Below, piece by piece: positions 52,955-62,100 of a stretch of DNA of 64,000 bases (its first letter is position 1; every line of letters starts with the position of its first letter). Below the pieces are notes generated by a model that saw nothing but the letters and a program-made list of their open reading frames with translations, was not told the DNA's origin and made no database searches. The position numbers and the translations under genes are program-made. This DNA is from an uncultured Porphyromonadaceae bacterium (GTDB lineage: Bacteria > Bacteroidota > Bacteroidia > Bacteroidales > Muribaculaceae): assembly GCA_905202215.1 (NCBI GenBank), contig CAJKRG010000005.1:38011-102010 (forward strand). Direction: 5' to 3'.

Positions 52955-53134
52955 TTATTTCGGCTGAAGGAAAAGATCGTAGACAATCCACCAGAGGAAG
53001 GAATAGACAAACATAACGATAAAATATCGCCATCCCCTCGACTTTGGAAACCGAATCCGGTCGGAAACCCAAAGCAGAAAGGTTCCGACCGCAATATATA
53101 AAAGAACATAATACCAGGGCATACCCAAAAACAT
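52955..53134 (-). CDS. Small tryptophan-rich membrane protein, 59 residues
   Basis: An ATG frame reading MFLGMPWYYVLLYIAVGTFL, then LWVSDRIRFPKSRGWRYFIV and MFVYSFLWWIVYDLFLQPK. Two hydrophobic spans (about 7-23 and 37-55) flank a basic turn, and aromatics sit at the membrane borders, as expected for a genuine small membrane protein rather than a random frame. No family is recognised. Its upstream bases (ATATTTTG, 4 nt before the ATG) are close to a -7 box. It converges on the sigma cassette terminator. Confidence 0.65.
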   Translation of the reverse strand: MFLGMPWYYVLLYIAVGTFLLWVSDRIRFPKSRGWRYFIVMFVYSFLWWIVYDLFLQPK

Positions 53135-53346
53135 GACGCAAAATATTTAAGAGTTTTTTCAATTAGACGCCGATTCGCACAAATAATTACAAATAGGTAT
53201 AACTCTTTTACAATCCCGCCAACAAGAGTGCGAAAGAGATTATCCAAGCTTTCTTAAAGATCTTGCAAGTATTCCACCCAACAGCCATACTTACAAACAT
53301 GATCGGGACCACATGAACGCTCAAAGAGCAAGTGCGTTATCGTTTT

Positions 53347-53377
53347 TTTGCAGATTCAATTTATATTCTTATCTTTG
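53347..53377 (+). promoter_or_regulatory. Strong promoter of the AlbA_2 gene
   Basis: TTTG (53347-53350), 19 nt, TATCTTTG (53370-53377): a full consensus match. The leader of about 125 nt has no obvious hairpin. The 210 bases between the small protein gene and this promoter are AT-rich with nothing else identified. Confidence 0.8.
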
Positions 53378-53509
53378 CGATTACACTAAAACCTAATGTA
53401 TTACAACAACTATCAATAATTTAATCTAATACTACAACTACTGACAGCAGATATTTAAAGCATTCGGATAATTCAACATTTCACGAATATAAATCCTACA
53501 ATCAAAAAC

Positions 53510-55198
53510 ATGGCACTCCCAATAAACATAGAAGATTTACTCAACAAAAAGAAAGTGGAGTCGAATCGAATTGAATTCAAAAGCGGATGGAATCCCGATA
53601 AGATATATCATACTATATGCGCTTTTGCCACAGACCTTGAGAATATCGGAGGTGGGTATATCCTCGTCGGTGTTGAGGAGGAGAACGGGATTGCGAAAAG
53701 GCCTGTCAAAGGATTGCCAGATACCGAAATCGACAGAATTCAGAAAGATATGATTGGCTATGATGCCAAAATATCTCCGGGATATCACTGCAAAGTTTCG
53801 CCAGAAGAAGTTGATGGTAAAACCATTCTGGCAATCTGGGTTCCTACTGGCATCAATCGCCCATACTCTGTAATGGAGAGTGTAGTCGCAAAAAAATCGA
53901 TACCTAAATTTTATATACGAAGCAAATCGTCTACCATAGAGGCCAAGGGTGAACTACTGGATGAAGTACGAGAACTTGCCAATCGAATTCCGTTTGATGA
54001 CAGAGGAAACGACATTATAAAGATTGACGACATCTCCGGAATAAGGGTATACGAACATTTGAAATCCGTGGGGAGCAAACTCGTCAATGAGTTCAACTAC
54101 AAAACCCTATGGGAAATTCTTGATGAAATGGATTTGACAATAGGACCAGTCGAAAACCGTCAAATCAAAAATGTTGCCGCAATGATGTTTTGCGACCATC
54201 CCGAAAAGTTCTTCCCGGTGACACAAGTAGATATCGTTCATTTTCCGGAGGGTAGCATAGAAAATCCCGATATCATGATAGAGATTCCAAAGATTATCGG
54301 TCCTGTGCCTAAAATAATCAACGATGTATTGTCATATCTTCGAACCAATGTCATCAAGCAACGTGTCTCCAAACCATCTGACAACGAGAAATCAATCAAA
54401 GTATTCAACTATCCTTATCAAGCATTTGAAGAAGCCGTGGTCAATGCTCTCTATCACCGCGATTATATGGAGCGTGAACCAGTGGAAATAACAATAGAGC
54501 CAACGCATGTGGACATTTTGAGTTATGCAGGTCCAGACCGCTCAATAAGCGCAGAAGCAATTAAAGCTGCACAAAAACTAAAAGCTCGCAGATACCGCAA
54601 TCGCAGGCTTGGAGATTTTCTAAAAGAGCTGGGATTGACAGAAGGCCGTGCCACTGGTATCCCCACCATTCAGAAGCATTTAAGGCTCAATGGAAACCAT
54701 CCGGCAGTTATTGAAACCGATGATGACCGCACATATTTTCTCCTAACCATTCCTTGCAGGGAAGATATGGTAGAATTCAGTTCTATCACAAATACAGAAA
54801 ATTCGTCCACAGACGAAATTACAGCTTATCTTGAAAAAGAACTTACGAACATCCATTTACAAGTCTATAGCCCTGATATCAAAGAATTTAACATTATAAA
54901 ATCGAGACTTGCAAATCTGATTTCACAAGTCTATTTACAAGTCTGGAGCACGGCCAAAACCGACCTTGTCATATTAACTTCTGATGTCATAAGAACATTT
55001 CTTATGCTCAGCAAGGACAACTTAACTTCCAGCGAAATACTGAAAGAACTCAATATTGATACTCTTTATAAATTGAGAAAATACATTCTTGCACCAGCCA
55101 TATCATCAAAATATATCTACATGTCCATTCCAGATAAGCCCACAAGCTCAAAACAGAAATACGGTTTGACACAATCAGGAATAAAACTGCTCAAATAA
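53510..55198 (+). CDS. Schlafen AlbA_2 / putative ATP-binding transcriptional regulator
   Basis: A 562-residue protein. The N-terminal AlbA_2 (Schlafen-like, DNA-binding) domain spans about 10-130 (ESNRIEFKSGWNPDKIYHTI, GGGYILVGVEE). A GHKL-type ATP-binding C-terminal HATPase_c_4 region follows (FNYPYQAFEEAVVNALYHRD near 300-320; GLTEGRATGIPTIQKHLR). The last ~130 residues may be a winged-helix region (NLTSSEILKELN). Base and codon use are AT-richer than all neighbours, and the gene stands alone with its own promoter, suggesting horizontal gain. Such proteins occur in accessory and defence loci, but a function is not established. Confidence 0.85.
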   Translation: MALPINIEDLLNKKKVESNRIEFKSGWNPDKIYHTICAFATDLENIGGGYILVGVEEENGIAKRPVKGLPDTEIDRIQKDMIGYDAKISPGYHCKVSPEEVDGKTILAIWVPTGINRPYSVMESVVAKKSIPKFYIRSKSSTIEAKGELLDEVRELANRIPFDDRGNDIIKIDDISGIRVYEHLKSVGSKLVNEFNYKTLWEILDEMDLTIGPVENRQIKNVAAMMFCDHPEKFFPVTQVDIVHFPEGSIENPDIMIEIPKIIGPVPKIINDVLSYLRTNVIKQRVSKPSDNEKSIKVFNYPYQAFEEAVVNALYHRDYMEREPVEITIEPTHVDILSYAGPDRSISAEAIKAAQKLKARRYRNRRLGDFLKELGLTEGRATGIPTIQKHLRLNGNHPAVIETDDDRTYFLLTIPCREDMVEFSSITNTENSSTDEITAYLEKELTNIHLQVYSPDIKEFNIIKSRLANLISQVYLQVWSTAKTDLVILTSDVIRTFLMLSKDNLTSSEILKELNIDTLYKLRKYILAPAISSKYIYMSIPDKPTSSKQKYGLTQSGIKLLK

Positions 55199-55249
55199 CA
55201 TCCGCGGCCTGTACTTGCTAAAAAAGCTACTAAAAATATAACGGAACTT

Positions 55250-55280
55250 TTTGGTTTTCGGCGGATTATTCGTATCTTTG
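55250..55280 (+). promoter_or_regulatory. Promoter of the thrS-infC-rpmI-rplT operon
   Basis: TTTG (55250-55253), 19 nt, TATCTTTG (55273-55280), a full consensus match; leader about 60 nt. Confidence 0.8.
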
Positions 55281-55344
55281 CGGACGGTTTCGAAGCCTAT
55301 TACGCCAAGCCGGATGTAATTGGCTCAACTCTAACGTTTTAATC

Positions 55345-57282
55345 ATGATTAAAATCACATTTCCCGACAATAGCGTAAAGGAATTTGAAGCAGGCGTGAC
55401 CCCGCTTCAGATTGCCGAATCCATATCGCCCCGCCTGGCTCGCGAAGTGTTGGCCGCCAGTGTGGACGGCAAAGAGTGGGATCTCACGCGCCCCATCACC
55501 ACAGACGCTTCAGTCAAGCTTTTCAAATGGGAAGATCCCGAAGGAAAGCACGCTTTCTGGCATAGCTCCGCCCATCTTCTGGCGGAAGCCCTTCAGGAAC
55601 TCTATCCCGGCGTGAAATTCGGCATCGGCCCGGCCATCGAAAACGGATTCTACTATGACATAGATCCGGGTGACAACAAGCTCACCAGCGAAGACTTCGC
55701 CAAAATCGAGGCCAAGATGCTCGAACTGGCAAAAAAGAACGAGGCCATTGTCCGCGCCGACATCACCAAAGCCGATGCGCTCAAACTCTTCGGCGACCGC
55801 GGCGAAGAATACAAATGCGAGCTTATCTCCGAACTCGAAGACGGTCATATCACCACATATACTCAGGGCAACTTCACCGACCTCTGCCGCGGTCCGCATA
55901 TTCCCTCGACGGCACCGATCAAGGCTGTGAAGATAACCTCACTCGCCGGCGCATACTGGCGCGGTGACGAGAAACGCAACCAGCTTGTGCGCGTATATGG
56001 CATCACCTTCCCCAAGAAGTCGATGCTCGACGAATACCTCGCGCTCCTGGAGGAAGCCAAGAAACGCGACCACCGCAAACTTGGCAAGGAGATGGAACTT
56101 TTCGCATTCTCACAGCGAGTAGGCGCTGGTCTGCCCCTCTGGCTGCCCAAAGGCGCGGCTCTCCGCGACCGTCTCGAGCAGTTCCTACGCAAGATCCAGA
56201 AACGCTACGGCTATCTGCAGGTAATCACTCCGCACATCGGCAACAAGCAGCTCTATGTGACCTCCGGTCACTATGCCAAGTACGGCAAAGATTCATTCCA
56301 GCCTATCCATACTCCGGAAGAAGGCGAGGAATATCTGCTCAAGCCGATGAACTGCCCCCACCACTGCGAAATATTCCGTTCGCTCCCCCGTTCCTATCGC
56401 GAACTGCCTCTGCGCCTTGCCGAATTCGGCACAGTATACCGCTACGAACAGAGCGGCGAGCTTCACGGTCTCACCCGCGTGCGAGGTTTCACGCAGGACG
56501 ACGCACATATTTTCTGCGCGCCCGACCAGATAAAGGACGAGTTCCTGAAGGTGATGGATATCATCCTCTATATCTTCAAGGCACTCAAATTCGAAAACTA
56601 CGAGGCTCAGATATCGCTCCGCGACCCCGAGCACAAGGAAAAATACATCGGCAGTGATGAAAACTGGCACAAAGCCGAACAGGCTATCATAGAAGCCTGC
56701 AAGGAAAAAGGGATCAACGCCCGCACCGAACTCGGCGAAGCCGCTTTCTATGGCCCGAAACTCGACTTCATGGTCAAGGACGCCATCGGCCGCCGCTGGC
56801 AGCTCGGCACAATCCAGGTTGACTACAACCTGCCCGAGCGCTTCGAGCTCGAATATACCGGCAGCGACAACGCCAAGCATCGTCCCGTGATGATACACCG
56901 CGCACCCTTCGGCTCGATGGAACGCTTTGTGGCCGTTCTTCTGGAGCATACCGCCGGACACTTCCCCCTCTGGCTCGCTCCCGAACAGGCTGTCATAATC
57001 CCCGTCAGCGACAAATATCTCGACTACGCCCGCAAGGTAGCCGAAGAGCTTGAAGCCGCCGATATCCGCCTCACCATCGACGACCGCAACGAGACCCTCG
57101 GCCGCAAAATCCGCGACAATCAGCTCAAGAAAACCCCTTATATGCTCATTGTCGGCGAAAAAGAAGCGGAAAATGGTGAAGTTTCTGTAAGAAAACCTGG
57201 CGAAGGCGACCTCGGTTCGATGAAAATTGCTAACTTTGCAGCACTTTTGACCGAAGAAGTCAACCAAATGATTAACCAATAA
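55345..57282 (+). CDS. thrS: Threonyl-tRNA synthetase
   Basis: Charges tRNA-Thr. The 645 residues run through a TGS domain (1-65), the editing domain with HSSAHLLAEALQELYPG and the GNFTDLCRGPHI metal site, the class II catalytic core (LKPMNCPHHCEIF, YRYEQSGELHGLTRVRGFTQDD) and an anticodon-binding C-terminus (APEQAVIIPVSDKYLDYA). It heads an operon with infC, rpmI and rplT, the usual bacterial order. Confidence 0.98.
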   Translation: MIKITFPDNSVKEFEAGVTPLQIAESISPRLAREVLAASVDGKEWDLTRPITTDASVKLFKWEDPEGKHAFWHSSAHLLAEALQELYPGVKFGIGPAIENGFYYDIDPGDNKLTSEDFAKIEAKMLELAKKNEAIVRADITKADALKLFGDRGEEYKCELISELEDGHITTYTQGNFTDLCRGPHIPSTAPIKAVKITSLAGAYWRGDEKRNQLVRVYGITFPKKSMLDEYLALLEEAKKRDHRKLGKEMELFAFSQRVGAGLPLWLPKGAALRDRLEQFLRKIQKRYGYLQVITPHIGNKQLYVTSGHYAKYGKDSFQPIHTPEEGEEYLLKPMNCPHHCEIFRSLPRSYRELPLRLAEFGTVYRYEQSGELHGLTRVRGFTQDDAHIFCAPDQIKDEFLKVMDIILYIFKALKFENYEAQISLRDPEHKEKYIGSDENWHKAEQAIIEACKEKGINARTELGEAAFYGPKLDFMVKDAIGRRWQLGTIQVDYNLPERFELEYTGSDNAKHRPVMIHRAPFGSMERFVAVLLEHTAGHFPLWLAPEQAVIIPVSDKYLDYARKVAEELEAADIRLTIDDRNETLGRKIRDNQLKKTPYMLIVGEKEAENGEVSVRKPGEGDLGSMKIANFAALLTEEVNQMINQ

Positions 57283-57290
57283 TCCCCTGA

Positions 57291-57893
57291 ATGGAGAAAA
57301 AACCACCCTACAACCCCGGTGCACCGCGCCCAGCGGCTCCCGGAGCACGCGCACCCCAGCAGCGACGCGACCCTCGCCAGGTGAAACAGGCGCCGAACAA
57401 CATCAACGAGCACATCCGCGCCCGCGAGGTGCGTCTCGTCGGCGACAACGTGACACCGGGTATCTACTCCATTCACGAAGCCCGCAAGATAGCCGAGGAA
57501 CTCGAGCTTGACCTGGTGGAGATTTCGCCTAACGCCGAGCCGCCTGTATGCAAGGTGCTCGACTATCAGAAGTATCTCTACCAGCAGAAGAAGAAAGCCA
57601 AGGAAATCAAGGCCAAGTCGACAAAAGTTGTCGTAAAGGAGATCCGTTTCGGCCCCCAGACCGACGACCACGACTACAATTTCAAGCTCAAACACGCCAT
57701 CGGCTTCCTTCAGGAAGGCGCAAAGGTGAAAGCCTATGTGTTCTTCAAAGGCCGTTCCATTCTCTTCAAGGAACAGGGAGAAGTGCTTCTGCTTCGTTTT
57801 GCCAACGACCTCGAAGACTACGGAAAAGTCGAGCAAATGCCTCTGCTCGAAGGAAAGCGAATGATCATCATGATCTCGCCTAAAAAGAAATGA
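57291..57893 (+). CDS. infC: Translation initiation factor IF-3
   Basis: Keeps ribosomal subunits apart and checks the start codon. The 200 residues have a Pro/Arg-rich N-terminal extension, NINEHIRAREVRLVGDN, the first domain (SIHEARKIAEELELDLVEI), an interdomain helix (YLYQQKKKAKEIK) and the C-terminal domain ending MIIMISPKKK. The start is ATG, not the rare AUU used for autoregulation in enteric bacteria. Confidence 0.97.
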   Translation: MEKKPPYNPGAPRPAAPGARAPQQRRDPRQVKQAPNNINEHIRAREVRLVGDNVTPGIYSIHEARKIAEELELDLVEISPNAEPPVCKVLDYQKYLYQQKKKAKEIKAKSTKVVVKEIRFGPQTDDHDYNFKLKHAIGFLQEGAKVKAYVFFKGRSILFKEQGEVLLLRFANDLEDYGKVEQMPLLEGKRMIIMISPKKK

Positions 57894-57956
57894 TTCGGCG
57901 CCACGGGTTGGCGCAAAATTATACAACTCGAATTAACTACATTAACAAACAAACAA

Positions 57957-58154
57957 ATGCCCAAGATTAAGACTAACTCCGGTGCCAAAAAGAGGTTCGC
58001 CCTTACCGGATCAGGAAAAATCAAGAGAAAACACGCTTTCAAGAGCCACATCTTGACCAAAAAGACCAAAAAGCAGAAACGCAACCTCACCCACGCAGGT
58101 CTGGTAGCACGCGTCGACGCTTCGAACGTCAAAGCTCTCCTCGGCCTCAAGTAA
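57957..58154 (+). CDS. rpmI: 50S ribosomal protein L35
   Basis: The 65-residue basic protein matches L35 over its full length (MPKIKTNSGAKKRFALTGSG; KTKKQKRNL). It is encoded between infC and rplT, the conserved position. Confidence 0.97.
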   Translation: MPKIKTNSGAKKRFALTGSGKIKRKHAFKSHILTKKTKKQKRNLTHAGLVARVDASNVKALLGLK

Positions 58155-58229
58155 GACCGACGGTTTCTCTCGATTCGCAATCACAACGACAGCTTAATTC
58201 GTGATTTTATAATTCATTATTAACCGAAT

Positions 58230-58266
58230 GCTCAGCCTTAAGCACCGTCATGATGACGGACGCTGA
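58230..58266 (+). promoter_or_regulatory. Hairpin between rpmI and rplT
   Basis: CCGTCATGATGACGG (58245-58259) is a palindrome within TCAGC/GCTGA. It sits just before rplT, where an L20-controlled leader structure could form; this is only a possibility. Confidence 0.35.
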
Positions 58267-58289
58267 CGTTCAAAAAATCATCTGAAACA

Positions 58290-58640
58290 ATGCCAAGATC
58301 AGTCAACCACGTTGCATCGCGCGCCCGCCGCAAGAAAATCCTCAAACTTACCCGTGGCTACTTCGGCTGCCGCCGCAATGTATGGACCGTCGCTAAGAAC
58401 ACCTGGGAAAAAGGTCTTACCTATGCCTATCGCGACCGCAAGGACAAAAAAGGCAACATGCGTGCCATCTGGATCCAGCGTATCAACGCCGCCGCCCGCA
58501 TGCACGACCTCAGCTACTCCAAGCTCATGGGCCTTATACACAAGAGCGGTATCGAAATCAACCGCAAAGTCCTCGCCGACCTCGCCCTCAACAACCCGCA
58601 GGCTTTCGCCGCAGTCGTTGAAAAGGTGAAAAACGCATAA
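58290..58640 (+). CDS. rplT: 50S ribosomal protein L20
   Basis: Assembly protein of the large subunit, 116 residues. MPRSVNHVASRARRKKILKL, YFGCRRNVWTVAKNT and the C-terminal HDLSYSKLMGLIHKSGIEIN are the full L20 pattern. It is the last gene of the thrS operon and is followed by a terminator and then the structured RNA. Confidence 0.98.
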   Translation: MPRSVNHVASRARRKKILKLTRGYFGCRRNVWTVAKNTWEKGLTYAYRDRKDKKGNMRAIWIQRINAAARMHDLSYSKLMGLIHKSGIEINRKVLADLALNNPQAFAAVVEKVKNA

Positions 58641-58662
58641 GCAAACGGCTAAATCACACAGG

Positions 58663-58697
58663 CGGAGTTGCATCGTTCGATGCGACTCCGTTTTTAT
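58663..58697 (+). terminator. Intrinsic terminator after rplT
   Basis: CGGAGT-T-GCATC/GATGC-G-ACTCCG stem with a GTTC loop, followed by TTTTTATTT. Confidence 0.88.
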
Positions 58698-58791
58698 TTA
58701 TATTTCAGGTCATTACAATGAAGCACGAAAGCAATCGGATTAAAAATATGTTTTACAACATAATTTTTTAGCATGTTTTGAAATCTTTTTG

Positions 58792-58799
58792 TACCTTTG
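58792..58799 (+). promoter_or_regulatory. -7 element of the structured RNA
   Basis: TACCTTTG fits TAnnTTTG. The -33 position is T-rich (TTTTTTAG) and only approximate. Confidence 0.6.
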
Positions 58800-58804
58800 C
58801 GGCG

Positions 58805-59062
58805 TTTTAGGAATGAAGCCCGAGGGCTTCGACAATAAGTAACCTCATTCAAGATTGTTTTACTAATTCCAGATGCTATGCTTAGAATAGTCAAAAAAGC
58901 CTTAGTATGGTATTGCAAAGCGAGTGCTTCACTCTACTCGCCCGACATGAACAAGTGGTGCTAAACCACCACAGACCAAGGATCGGCAAGTCGATCCTGT
59001 GAGAAATCAACATCGTTTCAACAATTTATCAGACCGTCCGACGCAGTTGCCGGGCGTTTTTT
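58805..59062 (+). ncRNA. Bacteroidales-1 RNA (probable)
   Basis: A ~258-nt non-coding unit bounded by a Bacteroidetes promoter and an intrinsic terminator, immediately downstream of rplT. Successive hairpins are visible: GAAGCCC/GGGCTTC (58815-58830), GCGAGT/ACTCGC (58920-58941), GTGGT/ACCAC (58955-58969) and GGATCG/CGATCC (58980-58997). The published description of Bacteroidales-1 RNA, as I recall it, is a structured RNA limited to this order, framed by the alternative promoter and a terminator, often downstream of the L20 gene. Position and architecture fit; the consensus sequence itself could not be checked. Confidence 0.75.
59035..59062 (+). terminator. Intrinsic terminator of the structured RNA
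   Basis: CGTCCG/CGGGCG (one G-U pair) with a 10-nt loop, followed by TTTTTTATTTC. Confidence 0.75.
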
Positions 59063-59075
59063 ATTTCTTTTTTCG

Positions 59076-59083
59076 TATCTTTG
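59076..59083 (+). promoter_or_regulatory. -7 element of the Tricorn-type protease gene
   Basis: TATCTTTG is a perfect -7 box 23 nt before the ATG; the -33 side overlaps the terminator T-tract of the RNA. Confidence 0.6.
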
Positions 59084-59106
59084 CGCATTATACATTCCTG
59101 CAATAT

Positions 59107-62100
59107 ATGAAAAATTTAGTTTTAACGCTTCTGGCAGCGTCGGCCCTGTCGGCCACGGCGGCAGACGCACCGCTTTGGCTCCGCGACGTCAAGATCTCAC
59201 CCGACGGCTCGCACATAGCATTCACATATAAAGGCGATATCTTCACCGTGCCCGCCAGCGGAGGCGAGGCCACGCGCCTTACCTCCCAGCCATCATACGA
59301 ACAGCTACCTGTATGGAGCCCCGACGGCAAGACGATAGCATTCGCATCGGACCGTTACGGCAATTTCGATATATTCACCGTCGCAGCCGACGGATCGTCG
59401 GGCACATGGAAGCGGCTCACATACAATTCGGCTTCCGAACTTCCTGAAGCATTCACACCCGACGGCAAGGAAGTGCTTTTTTCAGCCACGATACAAGACC
59501 CAGCTACCAGCGCCCAATTCCCGACAGGACGCATGACCGAGCTGTATGCCGTTCCCGTATCCGGAGGGGCCACACGTCAGTATCTTGCCACACCTGCGCG
59601 CAATCTGTCGTGGGCGCCCGACGGCAAAAGTTTTGTCTATGAAGACGTGAAAGGATTCGAAGACGTATGGCGCAAGCACCATACGTCGAGTGTCACCCGC
59701 GATATATGGCGTTACACTCCTGCCACCGGCAAACACGAACGCCTTGTCGACCGTCCGGGCGAAGATCTCAGCCCGGTCGACGCAGGCAATGCCATCTACT
59801 TCCTGAGCGAGCGCGAACCTTCGAAGAGTCTCAACGTATACCGCGCCGACAAAGGCGACTATACCGCCGCCAAGCAGGTGACTAACTTCAAGACACACCC
59901 AGTGCGCTTCCTGTCGCGCGCCGCCAACGGCACAATGGCCTTCACCTACGACGGCGAGATCTACACACTCGCCGACGGAAGCTCCAAGGCCGTCAAAGTC
60001 CCCGTAAGCATAAAAGGCGATTTCCCCGACGAACTGCGCAAGATAGGAGGCACCCGCGGCGCCACAGGTGCCGTAGGCTCTCCGAACGGCAAACTCGTCG
60101 CATTTCTCTATCGCGGCGACGTATTTGTTACCCCGGTGGAATATGCCACAACAAAACAGATTTCAGACACTCCCGAGGCTGAATCCGATCTCACCTGGGG
60201 CAACGACAGCACACTCTACTACACCTCCGAACGCGACGGCAAAGCAAATATATACCGTGCGACGATAGCCCGAACGGGCGAGGAGCACGATCTCGCCCAT
60301 GCCACTGTCATAGCCGAAGAATCCGTGTTCAAGACCGACAGCCACGAGCGGACAGCTGCCAAACTGTCGCCCGACGGCAAGAAACTGGCATTCATTCTTG
60401 ACCGCAACAAACTCGCCGTCATGGACATGAAGTCGAAAAAAGTGACAGAACTGACCGACGGCTCCACACATCGCCAGCGTAACGGACGCTTCTACTATAC
60501 ATGGTCGCCCGACTCGCGGTGGATAGCGCTCGAGATCATCGACCGCAAGCATGATCCATATTCCGACGTAGCCATAATCAATGTCGAAGACGGCAAACTC
60601 ACCAATATAACCAACAGCGGCTATTTCGATGCCGAACCCAAATGGATCCTCGGAGGCGATGCCCTCGCTTTCTCGACAGAGCGCCTCGGCATGCGCAACC
60701 ACGCCTCATGGGGCTCTCAGATGGACGTTTTCTTCGTTTTCATGAATCGCGACGCCTACGACCGCTTCATGCTTCCCAAAGAAGAGAAAGAACTGCTTAA
60801 AAACGGCGGCAAAAAGGAGAAAAACGACACCATAATCAATGTGGAATACGACAGCCTCAGCGATCGTCAGGTTCGCATTACACCGATGTCGACCGACCTG
60901 CGCGACCAGATCGTAGACTCCGACGGCAAGCATCTCTACTTCATATCGGGCGCCGACGAAGGCTCTTTCATATGGGACTACGACCTCGAGAAGAAGAACC
61001 TCAGCATGAAGCGTAAACATCCCGAATCGGCATATTTCGACATCTCGGCCGACGGCAAGACAATATTCCTCTTCGGCGGATCGCTCAACAAATTCGGCGA
61101 CAATATCAAACCGATAAGCTATCGCGTCGAAAAAACGCTCGATCCGGCAGCCGAACGCGCCTTCATGTTCGACAACATGGCCCGAGAAGAAGCCGAACGC
61201 TTCTACACCAAGGATATGCACGGCATCGACTGGCCGGCCATGACCGCACACTACCGCAAATTCCTGCCCCATATCAACAATAACTACGATTTCGCCGAAC
61301 TGCTCAGCGAGATTCTCGGTGAACTCAACGTGAGCCATACCGGCGGACGCTATCAGGGCAACTCCGGAGCCGAAATGTCGGAGCGCACGGCAAGTCTCGG
61401 TGTACTCTACGATCTCGACTACACGGGTAAAGGCATGCGCATAGCCGAAATCCTTGAAAAAGGGCCCCTCTACAATATCGACAGCGCCATCGCTCCAGGA
61501 GCAGTCATCGAGAAAATCAACGGAGAGGCCATCAGCACCGAGATGCCGGCCGACCGTCTGCTCGCCGACGCTGCCGGAAAGCGTACTCTCATCACAGTGA
61601 AAGGTACCGACGGCACGACGAAGGATATTGTCGTGCGCCCGATAAGCAGCGGCCGCCATGGTGCCCTCCTCTACGACCGCTGGGTGAAACAGCGTGCTGC
61701 CGACGTCGACCGTCTGTCGGGCGGCCGCCTCGGCTACGTGCACATCTCGTCGATGGACGACGATTCGTTCCGCAAGGTCTACTCCGACCTTCTCGGCAAA
61801 TACAACGACCGCGAAGGCGTGGTCATCGATATACGCTGGAACGGCGGAGGACGTCTCCACGAAGACATCGAAGTGCTCCTGAGCGGCGAAAAATACTTCA
61901 CTCAGGAAATACGCGGCGAAGCGACATGCGATATGCCTTCGCGCCGATGGAACAAGCCTTCGGTGATGGTGATGGCAGAGCCATGCTACTCCAACGCCCA
62001 CGGCACCCCGTGGGTCTACAGCCACCGCGGCCTCGGCAAGACCGTAGGAATGCCCGTGCCGGGTACAATGACATCGGTCAACTGGGTTCGCATGCAGGAT

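Noticed and set aside
52924..53247. 107- and 71-codon minus-strand frames over the small membrane-protein gene
   Set aside because: They have poor hydrophobic organisation and extend through the terminator or lack an upstream promoter; the 59-residue frame has much better protein features.
58805..59062. tmRNA, RNase P RNA or SRP RNA
   Set aside because: No tRNA-like ends with CCA, no GAGGAAAGTCC-type RNase P core and no SRP tetraloop consensus are seen; the rplT position fits Bacteroidales-1 RNA instead.
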